A stretch of DNA of 64,000 bases, from positions 62,001 to 126,000 of the forward strand of contig NZ_JAKYXC010000016.1 of NCBI RefSeq assembly GCF_022538185.1, in the 5' to 3' direction. The translations under genes and the position numbers were made by a program. Shown here piece after piece: positions 52,887 through 61,397 of the stretch. Position 1 is the first letter of the stretch; every line of letters begins with the position of its first letter. Below the pieces are notes generated by a model. The model searched no databases. It saw only the letters and a program-made list of their open reading frames with translations, and had not been told where the DNA came from. This stretch comes from Microbacterium sp. CFH 31415 (GTDB lineage: Bacteria > Actinomycetota > Actinomycetes > Actinomycetales > Microbacteriaceae).

Positions 52887-54352
52887 CCGCGGTCACCGCA
52901 CAGGAACGAGTCGAGCGGATGCCGCAGCCCCCGGCCGCGCGTCCTCTCGCGTGGCTGCGCGAGCGCGGCATGGGTGCGAGCATCCTCGTCGCCGCCATCT
53001 CGAGCGCCTTCGGTGCACTGCTCCTCACCGCGACGGGGTATCTCGCGGCGATCATGGACGCCGACCCGTATATCGGCGACAGCGAGACGCTGGCCGCGGT
53101 GCTCGTGATCATGACGGTGATCCTCGTGGGCGTCGCCGTGTACGTCGCCGCGATCGTGACAGCCAACACCTTCTCGACGATCGTGGCGGGCCGCACCAGG
53201 CGCATCGCCTTGATGCGTCTGATCGGAGCATCGGCGTATTCGCAGCGCAACGAGATCGCCCGTCAGGGTCTCGTCGTCGGCGCGATCGGCGCCGTCGTCG
53301 GGCTCCTCACCGGAATGCTTGCGGCGGCCGGCGGCATCGCGCTCGCCGAGGCGCTCCTCGGGGTTCCCGACGTCGGCTACTCGGTCGTACAGGCAGTGCT
53401 CGCCATTCCGGCGATCATCGTGGCGCTCACCACGTGGGCCGCGGCCTGGGTGGGCTCGCGACGCGTGCTGACCGTGACGCCGCTGCAGGCGCTCGGTGGC
53501 TCGGTCGAGGCATCCCACGACTCGTACACCCGCCGCAAGGGGCGCAACGGAGCCGCGATCGGCCTGTTCGCTTCGGGGGCTGCGCTGCTGGCGGCGGGCA
53601 TCGCGCTGGGTCTGGTCTCGCCCCTCGGCGTGGTGATCGCGTTCCTCGGCGGACTGCTGTCGTTCACCGGCCTCGTGCTCGGCTCGACGATGGTCATGCC
53701 GCCGGTGCTGCGCCTGGTCGGCCGCCTGTTCGGCGACTCGGCGACCTCGCGACTCGCGGCCGAGAACGCACTGCGCTACCCGGAGCGATCGAGCCGCATG
53801 GCGATCGGCGTCGTGATCGGTGTGACGCTCGTCACGATGTTCGCCGTCGCTCTCGAGACGGTGAAGGCGGTCGTCGCCGCATCCGGCGGGGGCGAGATCG
53901 ATCGTGACTTCGAGGCGCTTCTCGACATGTTCGCCGGCATCATGATGGGCCTCGTCGCCGTCTCGGCGGTCATCGCCGCCGTGGGACTCGTCAACCTCCT
54001 GACGATCGGCGTGGTGCAGCGCCGCCGCGAGCTCGGGCTGCTGCGCTCGCTCGGCGTCTCGACCAGCCAGGTGCGTCGCATGGTGATGCTCGAGGCTGCG
54101 CACATCACGATCGCGGCCGTCGTCACCGGGCTGGTGCTGGGCACGGTCTACGGGTGGGCCGGAGCGCAGTCCGTGCTCGGCTCGGTCGCCGTCCCGCCGG
54201 CGTGGCAGTCGCCCACGTTCGTCGCCCCGGCGCTGCCGTGGCTGCCCATCGCGCTCGTCGTGGTCGCGACCGCCGTGCTCACGCTCGTCGCCGCGGTCGT
54301 TCCGACGCGCCTGGCGACGCGGGTAGCTCCGATCGAGGCGCTCGCCGACTGA
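52883..54352 (+). CDS. FtsX-like ABC permease
   Basis: 489 residues with about eight membrane helices in two FtsX-like halves separated by a short basic segment (DSYTRRKGRNG). The large extracellular domain of MacB is absent. With the upstream ATPase it probably forms an exporter or mechanotransmission complex for lipids, peptides or drugs. Translation is coupled to the ATPase gene. Confidence 0.9.
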   Translation: MTAVTAQERVERMPQPPAARPLAWLRERGMGASILVAAISSAFGALLLTATGYLAAIMDADPYIGDSETLAAVLVIMTVILVGVAVYVAAIVTANTFSTIVAGRTRRIALMRLIGASAYSQRNEIARQGLVVGAIGAVVGLLTGMLAAAGGIALAEALLGVPDVGYSVVQAVLAIPAIIVALTTWAAAWVGSRRVLTVTPLQALGGSVEASHDSYTRRKGRNGAAIGLFASGAALLAAGIALGLVSPLGVVIAFLGGLLSFTGLVLGSTMVMPPVLRLVGRLFGDSATSRLAAENALRYPERSSRMAIGVVIGVTLVTMFAVALETVKAVVAASGGGEIDRDFEALLDMFAGIMMGLVAVSAVIAAVGLVNLLTIGVVQRRRELGLLRSLGVSTSQVRRMVMLEAAHITIAAVVTGLVLGTVYGWAGAQSVLGSVAVPPAWQSPTFVAPALPWLPIALVVVATAVLTLVAAVVPTRLATRVAPIEALAD

Positions 54353-54418
54353 CGCCCACGCCGGCGCCGGGCCCGGCGCCGCCCGGGCCCCCCTTCCAGT
54401 CCCCCATCCCTCCGTTCC

Positions 54419-54491
54419 CCGCGAGACTGCACCCGGGCGCCGAGACTGCAGCTACGCGCTGCGGTCTCGGCGCACCAGTGCAGTCTCGCGG
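54419..54491. terminator. Nested double hairpin with GAGACTGCA repeats
   Basis: Outer stem of 14 bp (CCGCGAGACTGCAC, 54419-54432 with 54478-54491) encloses an inner 15-bp stem with one mismatch (54437-54451 with 54459-54473). Both stems contain the word GAGACTGCA. It lies between converging genes and probably works as a terminator. Confidence 0.65.
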
Positions 54492-54536
54492 AAGACCCGG
54501 GGGGGAGACCGGGGGGAGGACCGGGTCCGGGCGGCG

Positions 54537-55043
54537 TCAGATCGCGACGTCGGCCTCGGGGTCGTGGGCCCAGCTCGGTGCGAGGGCGCGGATGCGGGCG
54601 GCGCGCCACTGCCACATGCCCCACAGCACCGGCCAGAGCGCGGGAGCCGTCGGCCCGCCGATCACGAGCCGGTCGCGCCAGAGTGTCTTGGATGGTTCGC
54701 CCGGCGCGGGTGAGACCGCCATCTGGTGGTCCCACACGTCGAGACTGGCGAGGGGACCGGTGAGCGGGATGCCGCTGTCACGGAAGATGCGCACGGGGCC
54801 CGCCGGCTCGTCGACCACGCGCTCGCTCACGTGGATCAGCTGGCGGCCGGACGGCACGCCGAAGGCCGAGAGCTGCACGGGCACGTCGTCGCCGGGCGAC
54901 CACGCCGTCGGCAGCCCGTCGGGTACGAGCGGCTCGAGCCCGAGCACGGGGCCGTAGAGCTCCGCCACCGCGCGGGGCGAGTGGAGGGCCCGCCAGGCGG
55001 CGTCGGCGTCGCAGTCGATCACGAGCTTGAGCAGGATGCGCAT
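54537..55043 (-). CDS. SRPBCC superfamily protein
   Basis: 168 residues from MRILLKLVIDCDADAAWRAL, the typical first strand and helix of a START/Bet v1-like lipid- or ligand-binding fold. No catalytic residues stand out. The frame is open to 55208, but the conserved fold starts at the ATG at 55043 with GGAG just upstream. Converges on the exporter operon. Confidence 0.75.
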   Translation of the reverse strand: MRILLKLVIDCDADAAWRALHSPRAVAELYGPVLGLEPLVPDGLPTAWSPGDDVPVQLSAFGVPSGRQLIHVSERVVDEPAGPVRIFRDSGIPLTGPLASLDVWDHQMAVSPAPGEPSKTLWRDRLVIGGPTAPALWPVLWGMWQWRAARIRALAPSWAHDPEADVAI

Positions 55044-55288
55044 GCTCCAGTCTCGCACCGTGCACCGCGGGCGGGTGGAGGGGCAGGTCTGCCGAGCCGC
55101 CTGCCGTGCCGCAACCCCGCCCGACACCGGCTCGGCGGTGCGGCCGGTGCGATCGTCCGGGCCCGCCGTGCCACGACTCCGCCTGGCACACGCTCGGCCG
55201 CGCTTCACGTGCCGTCTTCGTGCGGGTGACGGCGGGCGGACGCCCTCGCGGGTCGGAGTTGCGACACATGCCGCCGTACGCTGGACGG

Positions 55289-55930
55289 ATGCCCGGCCAC
55301 CTGTTCGACCAGTCCTCCTACCAGGTGCGTCTCGACTGGGGCGTCGACGGTCTCGTGCGCGTCGCCCCGAGCGACGTCATCGTGGTGGTCGACGTGCTCC
55401 GGTTCTCGTCGACGGTCATCCAGGCCGTCGAGAACGGAAAGGCGGTGGAACTGGATGCCGCGGCCCACGCGGTCTCGATCAACGGCGCGGCCGTCGCCGA
55501 GGCCGCAGCCGGATCAGGTGCCACCGTGCTGCTGGGGGGCCTGCGCAACGCGTCCGCAGTGGCGCGCGCGGTCATGACGATCCAGCACCACCGCGGCGAC
55601 CGCACGAGCATCGCCGTCATCGCCTGCGGAGAGCGCGTCTCGGCTGATGCCGTCGCCCCGCTGCGCTTCGCCGTCGAAGACCTGATGGGTGCAGGAGCCG
55701 TCGTCGACGCGCTCGCCGAGCTCGGCATCGACCACTCGTCGCCTGACGCCGCCGTCGCGGGCGAGGGGTTCCGGGCACTGCGCGGCGCCGCTCGGCACCT
55801 CGTCACCGCGAGCGGCTCCGGCCGCGAGCTCGAGGCAGCGGGACGGCGGGACGAGGTGCTCGCCGCGGCCGCCGTGGACGCGGCATCCGTCGTCCCCGTC
55901 CTTCGCGAGGGCGCGTTCGAAGCCTTCTGA
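55289..55930 (+). CDS. 2-phosphosulfolactate phosphatase (ComB) family protein
   Basis: 213 residues. ComB signatures: DVIVVVDVLRFSSTV near the start (Mg-binding Asp), LLGGLRNASAVARAV, and IAVIACGERV. In archaea ComB dephosphorylates 2-phosphosulfolactate in coenzyme M synthesis; the actinobacterial role is unknown. No ComA or ComC homologue is visible nearby. TACGCT (55277-55282) lies 6 nt before the ATG at 55289, which supports this start over the ATG at 55268. Confidence 0.88.
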   Translation: MPGHLFDQSSYQVRLDWGVDGLVRVAPSDVIVVVDVLRFSSTVIQAVENGKAVELDAAAHAVSINGAAVAEAAAGSGATVLLGGLRNASAVARAVMTIQHHRGDRTSIAVIACGERVSADAVAPLRFAVEDLMGAGAVVDALAELGIDHSSPDAAVAGEGFRALRGAARHLVTASGSGRELEAAGRRDEVLAAAAVDAASVVPVLREGAFEAF

Positions 55931-55984
55931 CACCAGCGCGCCGCACAGACACCGGATCCAGGACACCGGCGCGCCGCGCAGGAC

Positions 55985-56290
55985 AGTCGGACCCCCGTGC
56001 CCCGTCACTCGCACCGAAGCACCGCGCCCCGCACCGCCGCCGCGACGCGCGCACCCGGGCACCCGGCGCCGCGACACCTGCATCCGCCCAGGCACCCGCC
56101 GCCCCGGACCCCCGGGCCCCGTCACCCGCACCGAGGCACCGCGCCCCACACCCGGACCCCCGCCGCGACGCCCGCACCCGGACCCCCGCCGCGACGCCCG
56201 CACCCGGGCACCCGGCGCCGCGACAACTGCACCCGCCGCCGTGGCACCCACCGCCGGGGCACCCACCGCCGCGACTGCCGACGCCCTCCC
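55985..56290. repeat. GC-rich low-complexity repeat tract without a convincing gene
   Basis: Degenerate tandem units rich in CACCCG, GGACCCCCGCCGCGACGCC and CACCGCGCCCC, for example the block near 56150-56200 repeated with a period of about 26 bp. The lower strand is G-rich. ORFs crossing it have biased Pro/Arg/Ala composition and look spurious. It lies between the converging ComB-like and SprT-like genes; no clear terminator is seen. Confidence 0.7.
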
Positions 56291-56293
56291 GGG

Positions 56294-56782
56294 TCAGCGC
56301 GGGGTCATCGCCGCCAGGCGCGTCGCCGGGGTGATCTCGCGCCGCGTCCATGTGAAGGTGAACCGCTCGTCGAAGCGCGGCGCGCACTTCGCGCACGAGG
56401 TCGGACGGGTGGCGCGGCGATGCCGGTACGCGACGTGCCCGGCCGGGCACACGCCCACCCACGGCGCCAGGTCGGTGGCCGTCTCGCCGTGATGGGTGGT
56501 GCCGCCCACGTAGCCGAGGTCGCGGGCGACGGCCTTCCACTTGGCGCCGTGGCCCGCCGCCGGCCCGGCGAGCGCGTGGGCCACCTCGTGCAGCAGCGTC
56601 TGGTGGTTGGTGTCGTCGTCGTGGCGTGCGGCGAGGTATCGCGAGACGCTGATGCGACGGCTCGTGTAGTCGCACAGTCCGGCACGGCGCTTGGCGTTGT
56701 CGAACGCGAACGACCACGAGTCATCGAGGTGGGTCGAGATGAGCGCCTCAGCCCAGAGGCGCACGCGATGCAGGTCCGACAT
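56294..56782 (-). CDS. SprT-like zinc metallopeptidase domain protein
   Basis: 162 residues. Zinc motif HEVAH with His65, Glu66 and His69, followed by HGAKWKAVARDLGY, and a C-terminal zinc ribbon (Cys112, His116, Cys130, Cys133). Relatives of Spartan/SprT, which proteolyse DNA-crosslinked proteins; bacterial roles are poorly known. TACTCT (complement at 56790-56795) lies 7 nt before the ATG, so probably leaderless. Confidence 0.88.
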   Translation of the reverse strand: MSDLHRVRLWAEALISTHLDDSWSFAFDNAKRRAGLCDYTSRRISVSRYLAARHDDDTNHQTLLHEVAHALAGPAAGHGAKWKAVARDLGYVGGTTHHGETATDLAPWVGVCPAGHVAYRHRRATRPTSCAKCAPRFDERFTFTWTRREITPATRLAAMTPR

Positions 56783-56812
56783 GAACGCGAGAGTAGGGGG
56801 TGGCTGCGACAG

Positions 56813-57340
56813 TCAGCTGGCGACGGATGCCGCGGCCCGGCGCCGGTCTGCGGCATCGATCGCGAGCAGCGTGGACTCGAGCTGGTCGTCGGGGGCTCCG
56901 GACTCCTGGCGCAGGAACAGAGCCCGCTTGAAGTCCCGCCGCGCCGACTCGTAGTCGCCGGCTTCGTAGTGGGTGCGGCCGCGGTGCTGATAGGCGAACG
57001 CGGCGATGCCGGCCCAGCCCTGGCCGTCGGCCTCTTCGGCGCAGGTCGTGAGCTCCTGGTCGGCCGCGGCGTACGCGCCGCGCGTCTGCAGCACCGAGGC
57101 GTGCAGGATGCGGGCGCGCAGCAGGTCCTTGCGGGTGCCGGCCATGCGGGCGACGCGCACCGACTGCTCCGAGACGACGAGGGCATCCTCGGTGCGATCG
57201 AGCACCTTCAGCAGCCACACGCGCTCGAGCAGGGCCGGAAGGCTGCGCTGCTCGCCGATCTCGTCGAGGCGCTCCTTGCACTGGCGGGGATCCACCTTCT
57301 CGCGGAGGGTGTCGGGGTCGTACCCGCGGATGTAGCTCAC
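56813..57340 (-). CDS. Small TPR-like protein
   Basis: 175 residues, all helical, with tetratricopeptide-type units (about 45-160, for example AAFAYQHRGRTHYEAGDYESARRDFKRALFL). No other domain, so an adaptor function is likely. GTG start with AAGGGAG 5 nt upstream. It lies 30 bp upstream of the SprT-like gene, in the same direction. Confidence 0.78.
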   Translation of the reverse strand: MSYIRGYDPDTLREKVDPRQCKERLDEIGEQRSLPALLERVWLLKVLDRTEDALVVSEQSVRVARMAGTRKDLLRARILHASVLQTRGAYAAADQELTTCAEEADGQGWAGIAAFAYQHRGRTHYEAGDYESARRDFKRALFLRQESGAPDDQLESTLLAIDAADRRRAAASVAS

Positions 57341-57452
57341 AGCGACTCCCTTCGCACACGGTCAGCTCGCTGCATCCAGTGTGCCGCCGGGCGAGCGCTG
57401 TCCGGCCGTGCCACGCCGGGGCGCGGCATCCCACCGCCGTCGGAAGCGACGG

Positions 57453-58316
57453 TCAGCGGTCGAACAGCGACGACGACGGCTTCGGCGAGTCTGTCGCGTC
57501 GCCGTCGGTCGCGACCCGGGCGCCGCGGGCGAACTCGACGACCTCGGCGCCCTGCGCCACCTTCGCAGGGTGCGGGCCGGCCGCCATGAGGCGCGGCAGC
57601 CACTCCGTGGGGAGGGGAGCTCGGGATGCCGCGATCACGAGATTGCCGAAGCGGCGACCCTTCAGCGTCTGCACCTCGGCGAGCACGATGACGTGCTCGA
57701 GCACCGCCGCGACCGTCGCGACCTGGCGGCGGGCGAAGGCGAGCCCGGCCCCGTCGGCGACGTTGACCAGCAGCACGCCGTCGGGCGCGAGGAAGCGCGC
57801 AGCCTCGGTGTAGAACTCCACGGTGGTGAGATGGGCGGGCGTCTGGGCGCCCGAGTAGACGTCGGACACGACGAGGTCGGCCGCGCCGATCAGCCCCGCG
57901 GGCAGGCGGCCCAGCACCGCGCGGGCGTCGCCGATCCGCACGCGGATAGATGCCCCGCGCGGGAGCGGGAGATTCTCGCGCACGAGGTCCCACAGCGCCG
58001 GCTCGAGCTCGGCGACCTGCTGCCGCGAGCCCGGCCGCGTCGCCTCGACGTACCGCGGGATCGTGAGGGCGCCGGCACCGAGATGGATCGCGGTGAGCGG
58101 CTGGCCCGGTATCCGCAGTCTGTCGATCACCGCGCCCATGCGCGCCACGTACTCGAAGTGCAGGTGGGTGGGGTCGTCGAGGTCGACGTGCGACTGGGGC
58201 GTGCCGTCGACGTCGAGCTCCCATCCGCCGCCGAACGCCGAGGGCACGATAGAGGCGATGGCCCCGTCGAGCAGACGCGCCGAAGGAGCGGATGCCTCGT
58301 TCCCCCCGCGCGCCAT
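57453..58316 (-). CDS. Spermidine synthase-like methyltransferase-fold protein
   Basis: 287 residues. Rossmann-like fold with LTAIHLGAGALTIPRYVEATRPGSRQQVAELE (cofactor loop and acidic Glu) and DLVVSDVYSG. Resembles SpeE but lacks clear evidence for polyamine-specific residues; many actinobacterial homologues are of unknown function. TAACGT (complement at 58324-58329) lies 7 nt before the ATG (leaderless). Given the polyamine locus elsewhere in the window, a true aminopropyltransferase role is possible but untested. Confidence 0.85.
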   Translation of the reverse strand: MARGGNEASAPSARLLDGAIASIVPSAFGGGWELDVDGTPQSHVDLDDPTHLHFEYVARMGAVIDRLRIPGQPLTAIHLGAGALTIPRYVEATRPGSRQQVAELEPALWDLVRENLPLPRGASIRVRIGDARAVLGRLPAGLIGAADLVVSDVYSGAQTPAHLTTVEFYTEAARFLAPDGVLLVNVADGAGLAFARRQVATVAAVLEHVIVLAEVQTLKGRRFGNLVIAASRAPLPTEWLPRLMAAGPHPAKVAQGAEVVEFARGARVATDGDATDSPKPSSSLFDR

Positions 58317-58572
58317 GACCCTCACGTTAGCGCGGTCCGACCGCCGCTCCGGGGCCGGATTGACACATCTGCACTCGCGACGGCGTCGTCCGCGAGCACA
58401 TCGCTGAGCCGCTGGACGTCCGCGCGGTCGAAACATAATCGAGACATAGGTGTAATCGCCGCAGCGTCCGCGTCCAGGTAGCGTCGATGCATCACACCCC
58501 CTGAGGGCGCCCCACGCCTCGCCTGCACGATGCCGTGAGCGGCGCCCACATGACATGGAAGGTGCACAGCAC

Positions 58573-60240
58573 ATGCTCCACACTTCGAAGAGGCGCCTTC
58601 TCGCGGGCGCCGCGGCGGTCGCCATCGGCGCCGTCGTCCTCACCGCCTGCGCCAGCGAGCGCGGCGGCGGCGGCGAGACCGGCGAGGCGAGCGACGTCGA
58701 CTCGACGTTCGTCTTCGCGGCATCCAACGACCCCTCGGGTCTCGACCCCGCCTTCGCCAGCGACGGCGAGACCTTCCGCGTCGCGCGTCAGATCTTCGAG
58801 GGACTCGTGGGTGTCGAGCCGGGAACGGCCGACCCCGCCCCGCTCCTCGCCGAGAGCTGGGAGCAGTCCGAGGACGGTCTGTCGTACACCTTCACGCTGA
58901 AGGAGGGCGTCACCTTCCACGACGGCACCGACTTCAACGCCGAAGCCGTCTGCGCGAACTTCGAGCGCTGGTACAACTGGACCGGCCTCGCCCAGTCCGA
59001 GAGCCTGTCGTACTACTACGGCTCGCTCTTCAAGGGCTTCGCCGACTCGCCCGAGACCGCGGTCTACGAGTCCTGCACGGCCGACGACGAGACGCACGCG
59101 ACGGTCACGCTCACGCAGCCGTTCGCCGGCTTCATCGCGGCCCTGTCGCTCCCCGCGTTCTCGATGCAGAGCCCGACGGCTCTCGCCGAGTACGACGCCG
59201 ACGGCGTGGGCGGCACCGAGGAGTCCCCCACGCTCAGCGAGTACGCCAACGCGCACCCGACCGGCACCGGTCCGTTCGTCTTCGACGAGTGGGCGCCGGG
59301 CGAGCAGGTCACCCTCACGGCTTACCCCGAGTACTGGGGCGAGCAGGGCCAGGTGCAGGAGATCATCTTCCGCACCATCAGCGACACCACCGCGCGCCGT
59401 CAGGCGCTCGAGTCGGGCAGCATCGACGGCTACGACCTCGTCGCCCCCGCTGACACCGCCGCCCTCGAGGAGGCCGGCTACAACGTCATGCAGCGCGACC
59501 CGTTCACGATCCTCTACCTCGGCATGAACCAGGCCGTTCCGGAGCTCGCGAACCCGCTGGTGCGCGAGGCGATCCACCACGCCATCGACAAGGAGGCCCT
59601 GGTCACCCAGGTCCTGCCCGAGGGCACCGAGGTCGCGACGCAGTTCATCCCGCCGGTGGTCACGGGCTGGAACGAGGACGTCACCACGTACGACTACGAC
59701 CCGGAGCGCGCCAAGGAGCTGCTCGCCGAGGCGGGCTACCCCGACGGTCTGACCCTCATGTTCAACTACCCGACGAACGTGTCGCGTCCGTACATGCCCA
59801 ACCCGGAGCAGATCTTCACCAACCTGGCCTCGCAGCTCGAGGCCGTGGGCATCACGGTCACCCCGGCGGGCAACGAGTGGAACCCGGCGTACCTCGACCG
59901 CATCCAGGGCGGCGCGGACCACGGTCTGCACCTGCTCGGCTGGACCGGTGACTACAACGACACCGACAACTTCGTCGGCGTCTTCTTCGGACAGGCCTCG
60001 AACGAGTGGGGCTTCGACAACCCCGAGCTGTTCGAGGCGCTCACCGAGGCCCGCGGCACGGCCGACATCGAGGAGCAGACGGCGCAGTACCTGGCCATCA
60101 ACGAGATGATCGCGGAGTTCAACCCCGGCGTCCCGCTGGCCCACCCCGCTCCGTCGCTGGCCTTCGACCCGCGCGTCGAGTCGTACCCGGCCAGCCCGGT
60201 CAACGACGAGGTGTTCAACCAGATCGTCCTCACCGAGTGA
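58573..60240 (+). CDS. Peptide ABC transporter substrate-binding lipoprotein (SBP_bac_5)
   Basis: 555 residues. Signal peptide with lipobox LTAC (Cys26), then the family 5 fold (FAASNDPSGLDPAFASDGETFRVARQIFEGLVG, GTGPFVFDEWAPGEQVTLTA). Binds oligopeptides or similar solutes for the permeases downstream. The ATG at 58573 has AAGG about 9 nt upstream; an ATG at 58555 is the alternative. Upstream (58317-58572) a CATAAT/ATAGG cluster near 58430-58455 may be the promoter, not firmly. Confidence 0.93.
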   Translation: MLHTSKRRLLAGAAAVAIGAVVLTACASERGGGGETGEASDVDSTFVFAASNDPSGLDPAFASDGETFRVARQIFEGLVGVEPGTADPAPLLAESWEQSEDGLSYTFTLKEGVTFHDGTDFNAEAVCANFERWYNWTGLAQSESLSYYYGSLFKGFADSPETAVYESCTADDETHATVTLTQPFAGFIAALSLPAFSMQSPTALAEYDADGVGGTEESPTLSEYANAHPTGTGPFVFDEWAPGEQVTLTAYPEYWGEQGQVQEIIFRTISDTTARRQALESGSIDGYDLVAPADTAALEEAGYNVMQRDPFTILYLGMNQAVPELANPLVREAIHHAIDKEALVTQVLPEGTEVATQFIPPVVTGWNEDVTTYDYDPERAKELLAEAGYPDGLTLMFNYPTNVSRPYMPNPEQIFTNLASQLEAVGITVTPAGNEWNPAYLDRIQGGADHGLHLLGWTGDYNDTDNFVGVFFGQASNEWGFDNPELFEALTEARGTADIEEQTAQYLAINEMIAEFNPGVPLAHPAPSLAFDPRVESYPASPVNDEVFNQIVLTE

Positions 60241-60248
60241 CGAACTGA

Positions 60249-60290
60249 CGGATGCCGCGGGTCGGGCACACGCCTGACCCGCGGCATCCG
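60249..60290 (+). terminator. Intercistronic hairpin between binding protein and permease genes
   Basis: Perfect 15-bp stem (CGGATGCCGCGGGTC), extendable inward, without a T-run. Such hairpins after binding-protein genes raise their mRNA level relative to the permeases by partial termination or mRNA protection. Confidence 0.65.
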
Positions 60291-60327
60291 CGTTCCCCTC
60301 TCATCCTGGAACCCGGAGTCTTGTGTA

Positions 60328-61332
60328 GTGCTGCGCGTCATCGGCAAACGAGTCCTGTATCTCATCCCCACCCTGTTCGGCCTGTCGATCCTGCTGTTCC
60401 TCTGGGTGCGCTCCCTCCCGGGCGGACCCGCGGTCGCCATCCTCGGTGAGAAGGCGACGCCCGAGGCCATCGAGCGGATCAACGAGCTCTACGGGTTCGA
60501 CCGGCCCCTGATCGAGCAGTACTTCACCTGGATCGCCTCGCTGTTCCAGGGCAACTTCGGCGCGTCGATCATGTCGGGCAGGCTCGTGCTCGAGGAGTTC
60601 GCGCTCCGCTTCCCGGCGACGCTCGAGCTCGCGATCGCGGCGCTCATCTTCGCCGTCGGCTTCGGCATCCCGCTCGGGTACTGGGCCGCCCGACGCCACG
60701 GCAAGGCCGCCGACCACTTCGCCGTCGTCGCCAGCCTCATCGGCATCACGATCCCGGTGTTCTTCCTGGCCTTCATCCTCAAATACGTCTTCGCCGTGCA
60801 GCTGGGCTGGCTCCCATCCGACGGGCGCCAGAACCCCCGCATCGACGCGACGCATCCCACGGGCTTCTACGTCCTCGACGGCATCCTCACGGGAGAGTTC
60901 GACGCCGCCTGGGACGCGATCCTCCACCTGATCCTCCCGGCGATCGCGCTGGGCACGATCCCGCTCGCGATCATCGTGCGCATCACCCGCGCCTCGGTGC
61001 TCGAGGTGCAGAACTCCGACTACGTGCGCACCGGCCGCGCGAAGGGCGTCTCGCAGGGCACGATCCGCAATCGCTTCATCCTCCGCAACGCGATGCTCCC
61101 CGTGGTGACGACCGTCGGCCTGCAGACCGGCCTGCTGATCTCCGGCGCGGTCCTCACCGAGAAGGTGTTCGCGTATCCCGGGGTCGGGCAGTTCATGGCC
61201 GATGCGATCTTCGAGCGCGACTACGCCGTGCTGCAGGGCTTCATCATCTTCATCGCGATCGGCTACGCCCTCATCAACCTGGCGGTAGACGTGTCGTACA
61301 GCTTCATCGATCCGAGAGTGAGGGTCTCATGA
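60328..61332 (+). CDS. Peptide ABC transporter permease, DppB type
   Basis: 334 residues, GTG start. Six membrane helices; LFLWVRSLPGGPAVAILGEKA at the start is typical of DppB/OppB, and the EAA loop region reads YVRTGRAKGVSQGTIRNRFILRNAMLPVVTTVGLQ. First permease of the peptide importer. Its TGA overlaps the start of a mini-ORF leading into the second permease gene. Confidence 0.93.
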   Translation: MLRVIGKRVLYLIPTLFGLSILLFLWVRSLPGGPAVAILGEKATPEAIERINELYGFDRPLIEQYFTWIASLFQGNFGASIMSGRLVLEEFALRFPATLELAIAALIFAVGFGIPLGYWAARRHGKAADHFAVVASLIGITIPVFFLAFILKYVFAVQLGWLPSDGRQNPRIDATHPTGFYVLDGILTGEFDAAWDAILHLILPAIALGTIPLAIIVRITRASVLEVQNSDYVRTGRAKGVSQGTIRNRFILRNAMLPVVTTVGLQTGLLISGAVLTEKVFAYPGVGQFMADAIFERDYAVLQGFIIFIAIGYALINLAVDVSYSFIDPRVRVS

Positions 61333-61397
61333 TCGCGCTCCACGGCCGGAGGTCCCGCATGACCACGATGATCCCCACGGCGGGAGGTCTCGCATGA
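61329..61397 (+). CDS. 22-codon linking mini-ORF between permease genes
   Basis: Starts in the ATGA that overlaps the DppB stop and ends in the ATGA that overlaps the DppC start. Two copies of a GGAGGTC-CGCATGACC block (about 61348-61362 and 61383-61397) supply ribosome binding sites, one inside the mini-ORF. It may be a duplication relic that keeps ribosomes on the message rather than a functional peptide. Confidence 0.35.
   Translation: MIALHGRRSRMTTMIPTAGGLA

Noticed and set aside
55997..57589. 530-codon ORF spanning the repeat tract
   Set aside because: Its sequence is Arg/Pro/His-rich over repeats and then antisense to the SprT-like and TPR genes.
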